This document shows, one piece after another, positions 44,837 to 53,682 of a DNA stretch of 59,334 nt (within the stretch, counting starts at the first letter, position 1; every line of letters begins with the position of its first letter). A model generated the notes under the pieces. It was not told the DNA's origin. It made no database searches and worked only from the letters and a program-made list of their open reading frames with translations. Both the position numbers and the translations under genes were made by a program. The stretch comes from Rhizobium sp. AC27/96 (GTDB lineage Bacteria; Pseudomonadota; Alphaproteobacteria; Rhizobiales; Rhizobiaceae). The stretch lies in contig NZ_LXKN01000028.1 in NCBI RefSeq assembly GCF_001692325.1, positions 1 through 59,334 on the forward strand. The letters run 5' to 3'.

Positions 44837-46159
44837 TCAGGAAACCGTGAAGCCCTGATCCTGAGCGTAGCTCACGACCTTGTCCTGCAGCCTGTCGAAG
44901 GCATCCGGCAATGTGCCCTTGCCTGCAATCGCCGCCGAGAATTCATCCAGGATCACCTGGTTGACATAGTCCTGGAATGGAGCGAATTCGAAGCTGGGAT
45001 CGACCTGGTTTTCGGACACCGCAAAGATCTCGTTCACGGCCTGGCCGCCGTAGAAATCGTACTTGTGCCCCATGAGTTCCTTGTCATCGATGAGTTCCTT
45101 GAGAACAGGGAACAGGAACTGCTTGGTATTCCACAGGCGGGCCGCCTCTGGATCGCTTCCCATAAACGCGGCAAACATGGCCGCCTCCTTGGGATGCTTG
45201 CATGAGGTCATCACCGCGATGGTCGAGCCACCGAGGTTTGCCGTGATCTTGTCGCCGGCCTTCCATTGCGGCAGCGACGCGGCTTTCCATTTGCCAAAGC
45301 TCTTCTTCATCGATTGCTGCATGAGGATCGGCGCCCAGGCGGCAGTGACCCAGGTTGCATAGGTGCCGTTGTCCAGTCCCGCGAACCACTCGGTCGTCCA
45401 GACCGGCTTGGTATCGATGGCCTTCGCATCGAGCAGCTTCTGCCAGTAGGCTCCCCATTTCTTGGCGATATCGTCGTTGAGCTTGATCCGGATATTCGTC
45501 CCTTCGGTATGGAACGGGCGCCAGCCCGCCTGCCATAGCAGCGCGACGACCCAGCCGGGATCGGCGGCGCCGAAATCGGTGAGGTATGTCCCCGGCGCAT
45601 CCTTTGCCAGTTTCATCGCGGATTCCGCGAAGGCATCCCATGTGTCGGGCGGGGTGATCTTGTGCGTGTCGAAAATGTCGCCGCGATAAAGCACGCCCAT
45701 GGGGCCGCTGTCCCACGGAACGCCATAGACCTTGTCGCCGTCGCTGACGGCTTTCCATGTCCAGTCGATGAATTTGTCTTTCGAGGAATTCACGCCGGCG
45801 CCGATATCGGCAAGCGCGCCGAGCTGCCTGAAGCTCAGGACCGAGTTGAATTCCATCTGCGCGAGGTCGGGCAGGCCGCTTCCCGCCTGCAGCGCATTGC
45901 GCAACTTCACATAATGCGGCGCACCCTGGCCGACGTTTTCGACCTTGACCGTTATGTTTGGAAATTTCTTGGTGAACATGTCGGCCTGGACCTGGGTGTC
46001 CGGTGTCCATGCCCACATGGTGAGCTCGACCTTCTCCTGGGCGTTTGCAAAGTCAGGTAGTCCCATCAGCATCGGAGCGGCAAGCCCAAGGCCCGTCGCC
46101 TGCAGGAAATCGCGCCGTCCCAGCGCGCCTCCGAAAAGTCCTTTTCCAATCTTTGTCAT
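44837..46159 (-). CDS. Sugar ABC transporter binding protein with Tat-type leader
   Basis: This 440-residue extracellular solute-binding protein of the CUT1 class has a leader containing GRRDFLQATG with the twin arginines at 15-16 and an ANAQ cleavage region. That suggests export by the Tat pathway, folded, rather than by Sec. The mature part shows MWAWTPDTQVQADMFTKKFP, typical of the type 1 solute-binding family. A GAGGAGG-type ribosome site precedes ATG 46159. It is the first gene of the importer operon and is divergent from the Gfo/Idh/MocA gene. Confidence 0.9.
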   Translation of the reverse strand: MTKIGKGLFGGALGRRDFLQATGLGLAAPMLMGLPDFANAQEKVELTMWAWTPDTQVQADMFTKKFPNITVKVENVGQGAPHYVKLRNALQAGSGLPDLAQMEFNSVLSFRQLGALADIGAGVNSSKDKFIDWTWKAVSDGDKVYGVPWDSGPMGVLYRGDIFDTHKITPPDTWDAFAESAMKLAKDAPGTYLTDFGAADPGWVVALLWQAGWRPFHTEGTNIRIKLNDDIAKKWGAYWQKLLDAKAIDTKPVWTTEWFAGLDNGTYATWVTAAWAPILMQQSMKKSFGKWKAASLPQWKAGDKITANLGGSTIAVMTSCKHPKEAAMFAAFMGSDPEAARLWNTKQFLFPVLKELIDDKELMGHKYDFYGGQAVNEIFAVSENQVDPSFEFAPFQDYVNQVILDEFSAAIAGKGTLPDAFDRLQDKVVSYAQDQGFTVS

Positions 46160-46545
46160 TTTTGTTCCTCCTCAGACGTCGGGCTTCATGGCATGGCGTG
46201 ATGAACAGGATTGCTGTGCTTCCGCGATCGGCAGCATGGCCTCGACGCCCAAGACGCACCAGAAAAGCGGATGGCTGTCAAAGCACCGGACGACCCCGCG
46301 AGGCCGATTGTCGCAAACTGCGGACTCGCGGCGAAGCTTTGGTCCGGACCTTGATCGGGACGGCTGAATCACCTCGAAATCATGCCGTCGACGGTGTTGT
46401 TACGGATGACGTGGATTTCCCAAATGCCGGACTCGGAAAGCGGAAACGGCATGGCCGCAATCGGCATCCGCGACTAGGTCTTGTCGGCAGTTCGCTGCAA
46501 TATCCATCCGGATGCAGCGCCAATGAACATCAGGCGGGACGAGGC
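46160..46545. promoter_or_regulatory. Divergent intergenic region of the CUT1 sugar locus
   Basis: This 386-bp gap between the binding-protein gene (leftward) and the dehydrogenase gene (rightward) should contain both promoters and the operator for the regulator(s) at 39906-41815. I see no perfect long dyad and no convincing gene; open frames here lack ribosome sites. Confidence 0.4.
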
Positions 46546-47715
46546 ATGGCAGGAAAAAAATGGAACGTCGGCATCATCGGATGCGGCCACATATTCGACG
46601 CGTATGCGCGTCTCTCAAGCGTCTTTGAACCGATCAATCTCGTCGCATGCTCTGATGTCGACATGGCGATCGCGCAGAGGCGGGCGCAGCAATATGGCCT
46701 CTCGGCTCTCGCCGTTGACGACCTTCTTGCGCGTCAGGATATCGAGGTGGTCATCAACCTGACCAATCCCGCCAGTCACGCCGCCATTACCGAGGCGATC
46801 CTGAAGGCCGGCAAGCACGCCTATACCGAGAAGCCTCTGGCTCTCACAATGGTGGATGCGAACAGGCTGCTCGAGGTTGCCGAAAAACACGGGCGCCTCA
46901 TCGGTTCCGCGCCCGATACCTTCCTTGGCGGTGCCCATCAGGCGGCACGACGCCTGGTCGACGAGGGGCGGCTGGGTGAGGTGAAAAGCGGAAGCGCGCA
47001 CTTCATGAACCACGGCATGGAACACTGGCACCCCAATCCCTTTCCCTATTTCCAGGTCGGAGCCGGTCCGGTTCTCGATATGGGACCTTATTACATTACC
47101 GCCCTCGTCGCTCTTCTCGGCCCCGTGCGTCGGGTGATCGCCATGGCGACGAAATTCTACGAAGAGCGCTATGTCAGCGCGGATGGGCCGGCCAAGAATA
47201 CGGTGGTCCCCGTCACCACGCCGACCACGAGCCAGGCGCTGATCGAGTTTCGCTCGGGCGCGCAGATCCACTTCTCGGTGAGCTACGACAATTGGGGGCA
47301 TGGACACAGTAATCCGATCGAGCTGCATGGCACTAAGGCCTCTCTCATGGTTCCCGACCCCAACTATTTCGGCGGAGCGCTTACCCTCATCGACGCCGGC
47401 GGGCGCCAGGGGATCGACACCGCAACCACGGTCTTCGGAAATCTCAACTGGCAGGAGCCGGCGGGCGCAACGATCAGCAACTATCGAGGTCTGGGGCTTG
47501 CCGACCTTCTTGCTGCAGCCGAAAATGGCCGCACGGCAAGAGCCTCTGGCCAGCTTTCGCGCCATGTTCTGGAGATCCTGCTTGCCATCATCAAGTCGGC
47601 CGAGATCAACGATTTCGTGGCAATCGAAAGCACGGTCGCGCGGCCGGAGCCACTTGGCGAAGACGATGCCGCCCTGTTGAAGGCGGCAGACGCTCCATCC
47701 ACATTCGCAGCATAA
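46546..47715 (+). CDS. Gfo/Idh/MocA-family dehydrogenase
   Basis: This roughly 389-residue protein has a Rossmann start (WNVGIIGCGHIFDAYARLS), the catalytic EKPLALT near residue 95, and the C-terminal GPVLDMGPYYITALVALLG segment with the conserved D and H/Y positions. It would oxidise a sugar or glycoside at a secondary hydroxyl with NAD(P). ATG 46546 is used, and the next gene begins 13 bp after its stop. It is divergent from the CUT1 importer, so it probably acts on the imported sugar. Confidence 0.87.
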   Translation: MAGKKWNVGIIGCGHIFDAYARLSSVFEPINLVACSDVDMAIAQRRAQQYGLSALAVDDLLARQDIEVVINLTNPASHAAITEAILKAGKHAYTEKPLALTMVDANRLLEVAEKHGRLIGSAPDTFLGGAHQAARRLVDEGRLGEVKSGSAHFMNHGMEHWHPNPFPYFQVGAGPVLDMGPYYITALVALLGPVRRVIAMATKFYEERYVSADGPAKNTVVPVTTPTTSQALIEFRSGAQIHFSVSYDNWGHGHSNPIELHGTKASLMVPDPNYFGGALTLIDAGGRQGIDTATTVFGNLNWQEPAGATISNYRGLGLADLLAAAENGRTARASGQLSRHVLEILLAIIKSAEINDFVAIESTVARPEPLGEDDAALLKAADAPSTFAA

Positions 47716-47728
47716 ACGAGGCCCGCCC

Positions 47729-48490
47729 ATGTCCCGCTATTCAATCTCCTTCCAGCTCTATTCCTCCCGGCTTTTTCCGCCGATCGAGTCTCATCTCGAA
47801 TATCTTGCCGAGGTCGGCTACGACGCCCTCGAGCTTTGGCTGCCTGCCTACGAAACCAACACGGCCGATTTCCGCAGGCGGATGGATGCTGCCGGCCTGG
47901 CGTGTTCTGGTATCCATATGCCGCTGGTCGGGCTGATCAACGAACCGAAGAAATTCTTCGACTATGCGCACGCGCTTGGGACCAAAACATTGATCCCGCC
48001 CTACATCCCGGCGGCCGACAGAAGCGCGACGGCCGATGGATGGCGGCGGGTGGGCGAAAGCCTGCGCGTCGGCGCAGAGGCGGCCAAGAAGGAAGGCCTC
48101 AAGGTCGCCTGGCACAATCATGACTTCGAGTACCATCGTCTGGAAGATCGCAGCCGGCCGATCGATATTCTGCTTGACGCGGCTGGGCCTGATGTCGATT
48201 TCGAGATCGATATCGGATGGGTCACGCGCGGCTGGGCGGATCCTGCGCAGGAGCTGCAGAAGTATGCCGACCGGATCTCCACCATTCAGCTCAAGGATAC
48301 CGCACCTCCCGGAACTGCCCTCGACGAAGGTTGGGTGCCAACGGGTGATGGCATCATCGACTGGAAGGCGCTCTATCCGCTGTTTGCGAAGACGCGCGCG
48401 GATGTCCTCGTGGTGGAGCACGACAATCCGACCGACTGGAAGGTGCTTGCGAAGCGGTCCGTCGACTATATCAAGGCGCTGATCGCCTGA
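47729..48490 (+). CDS. Sugar phosphate isomerase/epimerase-family protein (AP-endonuclease-2 fold)
   Basis: This 253-residue TIM-barrel protein has potential metal and catalytic segments HNHDFEYHRL near residue 130, DFEIDIGWVTRGW near 153, IQLKDTAP, and VVEHDNPTDW near the C-terminus. Such proteins pair with Gfo/Idh/MocA dehydrogenases in inositol, levoglucosan and 3-keto-sugar pathways. The specific reaction is not determinable. It is translationally close to the dehydrogenase gene. Confidence 0.82.
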   Translation: MSRYSISFQLYSSRLFPPIESHLEYLAEVGYDALELWLPAYETNTADFRRRMDAAGLACSGIHMPLVGLINEPKKFFDYAHALGTKTLIPPYIPAADRSATADGWRRVGESLRVGAEAAKKEGLKVAWHNHDFEYHRLEDRSRPIDILLDAAGPDVDFEIDIGWVTRGWADPAQELQKYADRISTIQLKDTAPPGTALDEGWVPTGDGIIDWKALYPLFAKTRADVLVVEHDNPTDWKVLAKRSVDYIKALIA

Positions 48491-48521
48491 TCTGGGGTTG
48501 TCGGCCGGTCCGCACTCGCCA

Positions 48522-50489
48522 TCATTGTCGCTTCCCGAGCATCCAGACGAGATAGGGTGCACCGGCGAAAGCGGCAAAGAGCCCGAGTGGCAGTTCGTAG
48601 GGGAATGTCAGGGTGCGTGCGCCGAGGTCGGCGATCACCATCAGGGTGGCGCCGATCAGAACGGAGGCGATAAGCCTGGTGTCGGCACGCTCAAACCCGG
48701 CGCGTTGGGCAATATGCGGTGCCATTAATCCGACGAAGCTCAGAGGCCCGACAAGGAGCGAAGCGGCGGCCGTTGCGACCCCGGCCGTGATCACCATCAG
48801 TGTGCGCGCATTGGAAAGCGGCATGCCGAGCGCAAGCGAGGTTGCTGATCCGAGCGGCAGGATTGTCAGCCATCGCGTGAAGAACAGTCCTGCTATCAGT
48901 ACCGCGACTGTGAGGCCGGCCAGGAACAGAGCGGTTCCGGGCGTCGCGGCTGCGGCCGAGCCGCCGAGCCAGGCAAGGATCTGCCATGACCGTTGATCGC
49001 CGACAGCGAGCAGCGCGCTCAATATGGCCGAGCTGAAAGCGCTGATCGATATGCCGGCGAGGAGCAGCCGCTCCGGCGGGAGATCTCTGCGGTTGGCAAA
49101 GAGCGAGACCACGAACAAGACGAGAGTTGCGCCGCAGCCGGCGCCAAGGAAGAGTTCGGGAGTGCCGGGGTTTGCAAACACGCTGACGGCTACCGCAAAA
49201 CCGACACCGGCGCCACCGCTGACGCCCAGAACCTCGGGGCTTGCCATTGGATTGGCGGTCAGGCGCTGGAGGATCGCACCTGCCATGGCAAGCAGGCCAC
49301 CGGCCGAAGCGGAGGCGACCAGACGCGGCCATCGGGCCGGCAGCAACTCCCAGAAGAGGTCGCCGCGCAGCAGCATCCATCCATCCGGTAGCCTCGCAAC
49401 GACCAATGTGATTGCGGCAAGCAGCGGCAGAAGGCTCGCAAGACCGATCAGGCGCAGCAAGGTCGCGTTGCGCATCACGGCGGTGTCCGACTGTTGGTGT
49501 AGTTCCGTGGTGCGCACCTGGGGAAGCAGCCACAGCAGCAGCGGGCCGCCGATCAACGCTGTCACCGATCCCGTCGGGAAGGTCTCGCCCGCCGACGAGG
49601 CGAGCAGTTGAACGATGCCGTCGCACAGCCAGAGCAGGAGGCCGCCGGCCACGGGGGACAGGAGGAGAATGTTGCGAGCGGTCCTGACGCCGAGCAATCG
49701 CACGAGCGCCGGGGCGGCAAGGCCGATGAAGCTGACGAGGCCGACGGCGGCGGCAACGCCGGCGCTGAGCGCGACGGCGAGGCTTGCGATGGCAATCCGC
49801 ATGCTCGTCAGGGTGACACCCAGCGATCGTGCGCTGGTGTCACCCAGGCCGAGCAATGTGAGGGGGCGCACCAGCAGCGCTGTGATCACCAGGCCAAACA
49901 GCAACTCGATGCCAAGGGTGAGGGATGTCGACCAGTCCTGCTGGCTAAGCGAACCGCCGTTCCACGTGACCAGCGACATCAGGTACTCGCCCTGGGACAA
50001 GGTCATGGCTGCAGCCAGGGCACTACAGGTGATGCCGACAAGCATGCCGGAAACCACCATCGTCACCGGTTCGAAACCTCGCTGCCAGCCGAGAAGGAAG
50101 ACGATCGCTGTCGCGACTGCGGCTCCCAGAAGTGCAACCAGCGCCCTATAGCCGTCGAGCACCGAGGGCAAGAACAGGGTCGCGGTGACGATCGCAAGCT
50201 GTGCGCCGGAGGAAACGCCGAGCGTCGATGGGTCTGCGATCGGATTCCTGAGCAGGCGCTGGAGAAGCGCACCGGCAAGCCCAAGGGCAGCGCCGGCCAG
50301 AATGGCGACGACCGCGCGCGGCAGGATCGCGTAGGCGAGGATGACCTGCTCCATCGTCATCCGCGTGGAGTCGAAGGGTAATGAGGGCCAATCGGCAAGC
50401 GGTAGATGGCCGAGCGCCACTGCCAGAAAGAGCCAGATCGAGATTGCGAGCGCCAGAAGTGGAATGGAGAAGGTAGTCGGCCTGATCAC
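48522..50489 (-). CDS. fhuB: Ferric-siderophore ABC permease, two fused FecCD domains (FhuB)
   Basis: This 655-residue polytopic protein is made of two homologous halves of about 325 residues. Each carries a FecCD/BtuC signature: GALLQRLLRNPIADPSTLG in the first and GAILQRLTANPMASPEVLG in the second. This fusion is the FhuB format for hydroxamate-siderophore import. It overlaps the fhuD gene by four bases. The matching ATPase FhuC is not in this window. Confidence 0.92.
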   Translation of the reverse strand: MIRPTTFSIPLLALAISIWLFLAVALGHLPLADWPSLPFDSTRMTMEQVILAYAILPRAVVAILAGAALGLAGALLQRLLRNPIADPSTLGVSSGAQLAIVTATLFLPSVLDGYRALVALLGAAVATAIVFLLGWQRGFEPVTMVVSGMLVGITCSALAAAMTLSQGEYLMSLVTWNGGSLSQQDWSTSLTLGIELLFGLVITALLVRPLTLLGLGDTSARSLGVTLTSMRIAIASLAVALSAGVAAAVGLVSFIGLAAPALVRLLGVRTARNILLLSPVAGGLLLWLCDGIVQLLASSAGETFPTGSVTALIGGPLLLWLLPQVRTTELHQQSDTAVMRNATLLRLIGLASLLPLLAAITLVVARLPDGWMLLRGDLFWELLPARWPRLVASASAGGLLAMAGAILQRLTANPMASPEVLGVSGGAGVGFAVAVSVFANPGTPELFLGAGCGATLVLFVVSLFANRRDLPPERLLLAGISISAFSSAILSALLAVGDQRSWQILAWLGGSAAAATPGTALFLAGLTVAVLIAGLFFTRWLTILPLGSATSLALGMPLSNARTLMVITAGVATAAASLLVGPLSFVGLMAPHIAQRAGFERADTRLIASVLIGATLMVIADLGARTLTFPYELPLGLFAAFAGAPYLVWMLGKRQ

Positions 50490-51403
50490 AGCGTCTCTCC
50501 GCTGGACACCAGCATCGCCTGTTTGAGAAGCCGCATGAACCGGGCCGCGGCGACGATGCCACCATAGGGATTGATGTTGTCGAGCATGAGGACACGGCCG
50601 GCGCGGACCGGCGGCAGCGACTGCCAGATGATGCTGTCTTTCAGGCTGTTCCGTGCTTCCACAGGTATTTCCGAGATGACGACGATACGGGCGTCAGGCT
50701 CGGCAGCCAGGTTTTCGAGCGGCACGGGAGCCGCAAACGTATAGCGGGACCGATCCTTCCAGGCATTGCGCAATCCGAGCCGCACAAGGATGTCACCAAA
50801 CATGCTGTCGGCGCCGAAGACCCTGACATGCCGGCTATCGCCGACATTCACGAGATAGGTCGGGCGTGCGGCAAAGGCCTGCAGGCTGCGGGCGGTGTCC
50901 TCGACGAGCATTGCCTGTGTCTGAAGGACATCGCGCCCCTTGTCGCCAAGGCCAAGGTCAGCCGCGAGCGTGATCACGGCGTCGAGAGCCTTCTGATAGG
51001 GCGGTTCTCCCCGCACATAGAAGGGAAGCGACAGAACCGGCGCGATCGAGCGATAGATCGCCTCGTAGCGGGCATAGAACGGCGAAATGAGAATGAGTTC
51101 GGGCCGCAGCAGGCGAAGCAGCTCGAAGTTCGGTGATCCCCGCAGGCCGAGGTCGGCGACCTTGTCATCCAGCGCGGGCTCGATGGCATCCTTGCGGAAC
51201 TGCACGAGTTCGGTAGCAGCGATCGGCATGACGCCGAGTGCGACCAACGTCTCCAGCATGGCCCAGTCGATCGCCACGACACGCCGTGGCGTCGAGGCCC
51301 GCGCGACACCCGGAACGGAAAAGGCCGCCAGAAGGGCAAGAGCCTGCCGGCGGCTGATATGCGAAGCAAAAGGGCCGCCTCGTGCCGGATCGTCAATTAC
51401 CAT
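50486..51403 (-). CDS. fhuD: Iron-siderophore binding protein (FhuD-like)
   Basis: This 305-residue class III binding protein has a leader with HISRRQALALLAAF (twin arginines at residues 18-19), indicating Tat export as in E. coli FhuD. The mature protein starts RRVVAIDWAMLETLVALGVMP and has GSPNFELLRLLRPELILIS, typical of FhuD. It would bind a ferric hydroxamate in the periplasm. It overlaps the receptor gene by seven bases and fhuB by four. Confidence 0.9.
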   Translation of the reverse strand: MVIDDPARGGPFASHISRRQALALLAAFSVPGVARASTPRRVVAIDWAMLETLVALGVMPIAATELVQFRKDAIEPALDDKVADLGLRGSPNFELLRLLRPELILISPFYARYEAIYRSIAPVLSLPFYVRGEPPYQKALDAVITLAADLGLGDKGRDVLQTQAMLVEDTARSLQAFAARPTYLVNVGDSRHVRVFGADSMFGDILVRLGLRNAWKDRSRYTFAAPVPLENLAAEPDARIVVISEIPVEARNSLKDSIIWQSLPPVRAGRVLMLDNINPYGGIVAAARFMRLLKQAMLVSSGETL

Positions 51404-53544
51404 TGAAAGGTCAGCTTGCCCATGACCGTCCTGCCATCGCCATAGGTGCAGCCGAAAGAGCTGCAGCTTGCAACATAGTTCTTGTCGGCGATGTTCTTGA
51501 CGTTGAGCGAGGCCGTCATGTTGTTTTTCTTGTAGTGGATCGCCGCATCGAAAAGCGTGACGCCGTCGAGATTAAACGTATTTTTGGTATCTCCATAGCG
51601 CTGCCCAACATAGCGCACACCGCCGCCGATGCCAAAACCTTCCAGCGCGGTATCCTGGGCAAAGCTATAGTCGAGCCAGAGGCTGGTGGACTGTTTGGGA
51701 ACATTGTCGGGGCGATTGCCATCGTCGTTGCCGCCGGCAATTTCCGCCTTCATGTAGGTATAGGCGGCGCGCAGGTTGAGCCCTTCAGCAAGGCTGGTCA
51801 CGCCTTCCAGTTCGATACCCTTCACCCGCACTTCGCCGATCTGCTCGGTCGTCGTGCCGCCGCTCGGCAGCGCCACCGTGGTCGGGACATTTCTCTGGCG
51901 CAGATCATAGGCGGCGACCGAGAAGAAGCCGTCCCAGCCGACGGGCTGGTACTTGACGCCGACTTCGACCTGCTTGCCGGTCGTCGGGTCGAGAAGCTGG
52001 CCGGTCGAGGGCACAGGCACCGGTTCGAAGGACGTTGCATAGCTGATGTAGGGTGCGATGCCGTTGTCGAAGAGATAGCTGAGGCCCACGCGTCCCGTCA
52101 GCTTCTGGTCGTCCTTGTCGAGCGAGCGTGTGACGCCGCTCAATCGATTGGTCGATGTTCCCGACGTATCCGCCCAGTCCTGCCGGAGCGCTGCCGTTGC
52201 GCGCCAATTATCGTATGCAAGCTCGTCCTGGGCATAGATCCCGACCTGCGTCATGGTGGAATCGACATAGGTGCTCAGGGTCGGCGAGATCAGACGGACG
52301 AAACCGTAGACGGGATTGAAGGCATCCAGCGACGTCGCGCGCCAGAACTGCGTGCCGACATTGTTGTCATAATAGCGGTAGTCCAGACCTAGAAGCGTCT
52401 TGTGCTCGACCCCGCCGGTATTGAACTCGGCGATGAGGTTGTTGTCGACGTTGAATGTGTTCAGCAACTCGTCCTGAATGGTGGCGTTGCGGTTGATGGT
52501 CCGGCCATTTGCGGCAAGCCCCGCCGTCGACATGCCGAGCGCCTGGTAGCGCCAGTCCAGGTTCTGGTAGCGAAGGTTCTGCTGGAAAGTCCAGGTGTCG
52601 TTGAGACGGTGCTCCAGCTCGTAACCCAGATTTGTCAGCGTCCGGTTCGACCTGTCGAAACTGTCGTCGCCAACGAAGAAATCTCGTGACAGGCGCTTGG
52701 CGCCCGATCCGTAAAGGGTAAGGGCAGCTGGCAGGCTTGACGGCGTGCTCGGATTGTCGTGCTGAACGCTCGTCAGTATCGTCAGCTTCGTATCTTCATC
52801 GGGTTTCCAGGTCACTGCCGGGGCGATGAAATAGCGGTCATTGTTGAGATTATCCGTCTGCGCACCGGCTGCTCTTACCAATCCGGTCAATCGATAGGCG
52901 ACGTCCGAATCCTTTCCGAGCGGTCCGCCAACATCGAAAAAGGCGCCATATGTGTCGTAGCTGCCGACCTGCACGCCGAATTCACCGAAGCTTTCGAAGA
53001 CTGGCCGCTTGCTCACCAGGTTGATGATACCGCCGGGATTGCCTTGGCCATACATGACGGAAGCTGGCCCGCGCAGCACTTCGATGCGTTCAAGCATGTA
53101 GGGATCGATTGGAGGCGCGCCGGCGGTGCGCATCAGTCGCAGCCCGTTCAGGAATTGAGCCTGGCGGCCGTCAAAGCCGCGAATGCGCGGTGAATCGAAT
53201 CTCGGATCGGAGCCAAAGGGTTCGCCGCTGACCCCGGGAATATAATCAAGGGCCTGGCCGAGCGTTTCGGCATCCTGCGATTTCAGCTGATCCGTGGTGA
53301 TGACGGAAATGGATTGCTGCGTTTCAATCAGCGGCGTTCCGGTCTTGGTGGCGGTCGCGCTCGTCTTGGCGACGAAACCCTTTACCGGCGCGGTCGGATC
53401 CTCGTTCTGGTTGGATTGAATAACGATCGGGGCAAGCGCTGTCGTGCCAGCATCCTGAGCGGCTGCCGTGAAAAAGGGTGCGCTGAGGACGGTAGCCAGC
53501 GCGGTGGTCGAAATAAGGTTGCAGAAACTAAGAGAACCGATCAT
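51397..53544 (-). CDS. TonB-dependent siderophore receptor
   Basis: This 715-residue outer-membrane receptor has a Sec signal (TAAAQD cleavage region). A plug domain follows (ISVITTDQLKSQDAETLGQ, then MLERIEVLRGPASVMYGQGN), and a beta-barrel ends in FQW, a normal terminal aromatic. It would take up a ferric hydroxamate such as ferrichrome or ferrioxamine by TonB energy and pass it to FhuD and FhuB. A dyad at 53548-53575 lies directly in its 5' leader. Confidence 0.9.
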   Translation of the reverse strand: MIGSLSFCNLISTTALATVLSAPFFTAAAQDAGTTALAPIVIQSNQNEDPTAPVKGFVAKTSATATKTGTPLIETQQSISVITTDQLKSQDAETLGQALDYIPGVSGEPFGSDPRFDSPRIRGFDGRQAQFLNGLRLMRTAGAPPIDPYMLERIEVLRGPASVMYGQGNPGGIINLVSKRPVFESFGEFGVQVGSYDTYGAFFDVGGPLGKDSDVAYRLTGLVRAAGAQTDNLNNDRYFIAPAVTWKPDEDTKLTILTSVQHDNPSTPSSLPAALTLYGSGAKRLSRDFFVGDDSFDRSNRTLTNLGYELEHRLNDTWTFQQNLRYQNLDWRYQALGMSTAGLAANGRTINRNATIQDELLNTFNVDNNLIAEFNTGGVEHKTLLGLDYRYYDNNVGTQFWRATSLDAFNPVYGFVRLISPTLSTYVDSTMTQVGIYAQDELAYDNWRATAALRQDWADTSGTSTNRLSGVTRSLDKDDQKLTGRVGLSYLFDNGIAPYISYATSFEPVPVPSTGQLLDPTTGKQVEVGVKYQPVGWDGFFSVAAYDLRQRNVPTTVALPSGGTTTEQIGEVRVKGIELEGVTSLAEGLNLRAAYTYMKAEIAGGNDDGNRPDNVPKQSTSLWLDYSFAQDTALEGFGIGGGVRYVGQRYGDTKNTFNLDGVTLFDAAIHYKKNNMTASLNVKNIADKNYVASCSSFGCTYGDGRTVMGKLTFQW

Positions 53545-53547
53545 CGG

Positions 53548-53575
53548 AGGTCCATATACATTAAAAACTGGACCT
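53548..53575. promoter_or_regulatory. Dyad in the receptor leader
   Basis: AGGTCC at 53548-53553 and GGACCT at 53570-53575 form an inverted repeat with a 16-bp AT-rich spacer, immediately upstream of the receptor start. It may be a regulator site or a leader hairpin; no standard Shine-Dalgarno is visible for the receptor, so the structure may matter for its translation. Confidence 0.35.
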
Positions 53576-53621
53576 TTTTAATCATGTTATTTTCAGAATT
53601 CCAATAAATGGCACTCGAATT

Positions 53622-53644
53622 TTTCATAATTGCTGATTATGAAA
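53622..53644. promoter_or_regulatory. LysR-type binding dyad
   Basis: TTTCATAAT at 53622-53630 and ATTATGAAA at 53636-53644 form a perfect 9-bp inverted repeat with a 5-bp spacer. It contains the T-N11-A pattern of LysR-type sites. It lies between the receptor and the LysR start at 53683, so an autoregulatory operator is the likely role. Confidence 0.6.
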
Positions 53645-53682
53645 TTGGCGAGCCTTCACAGCCCTCAATTTCTCCACGGGAG

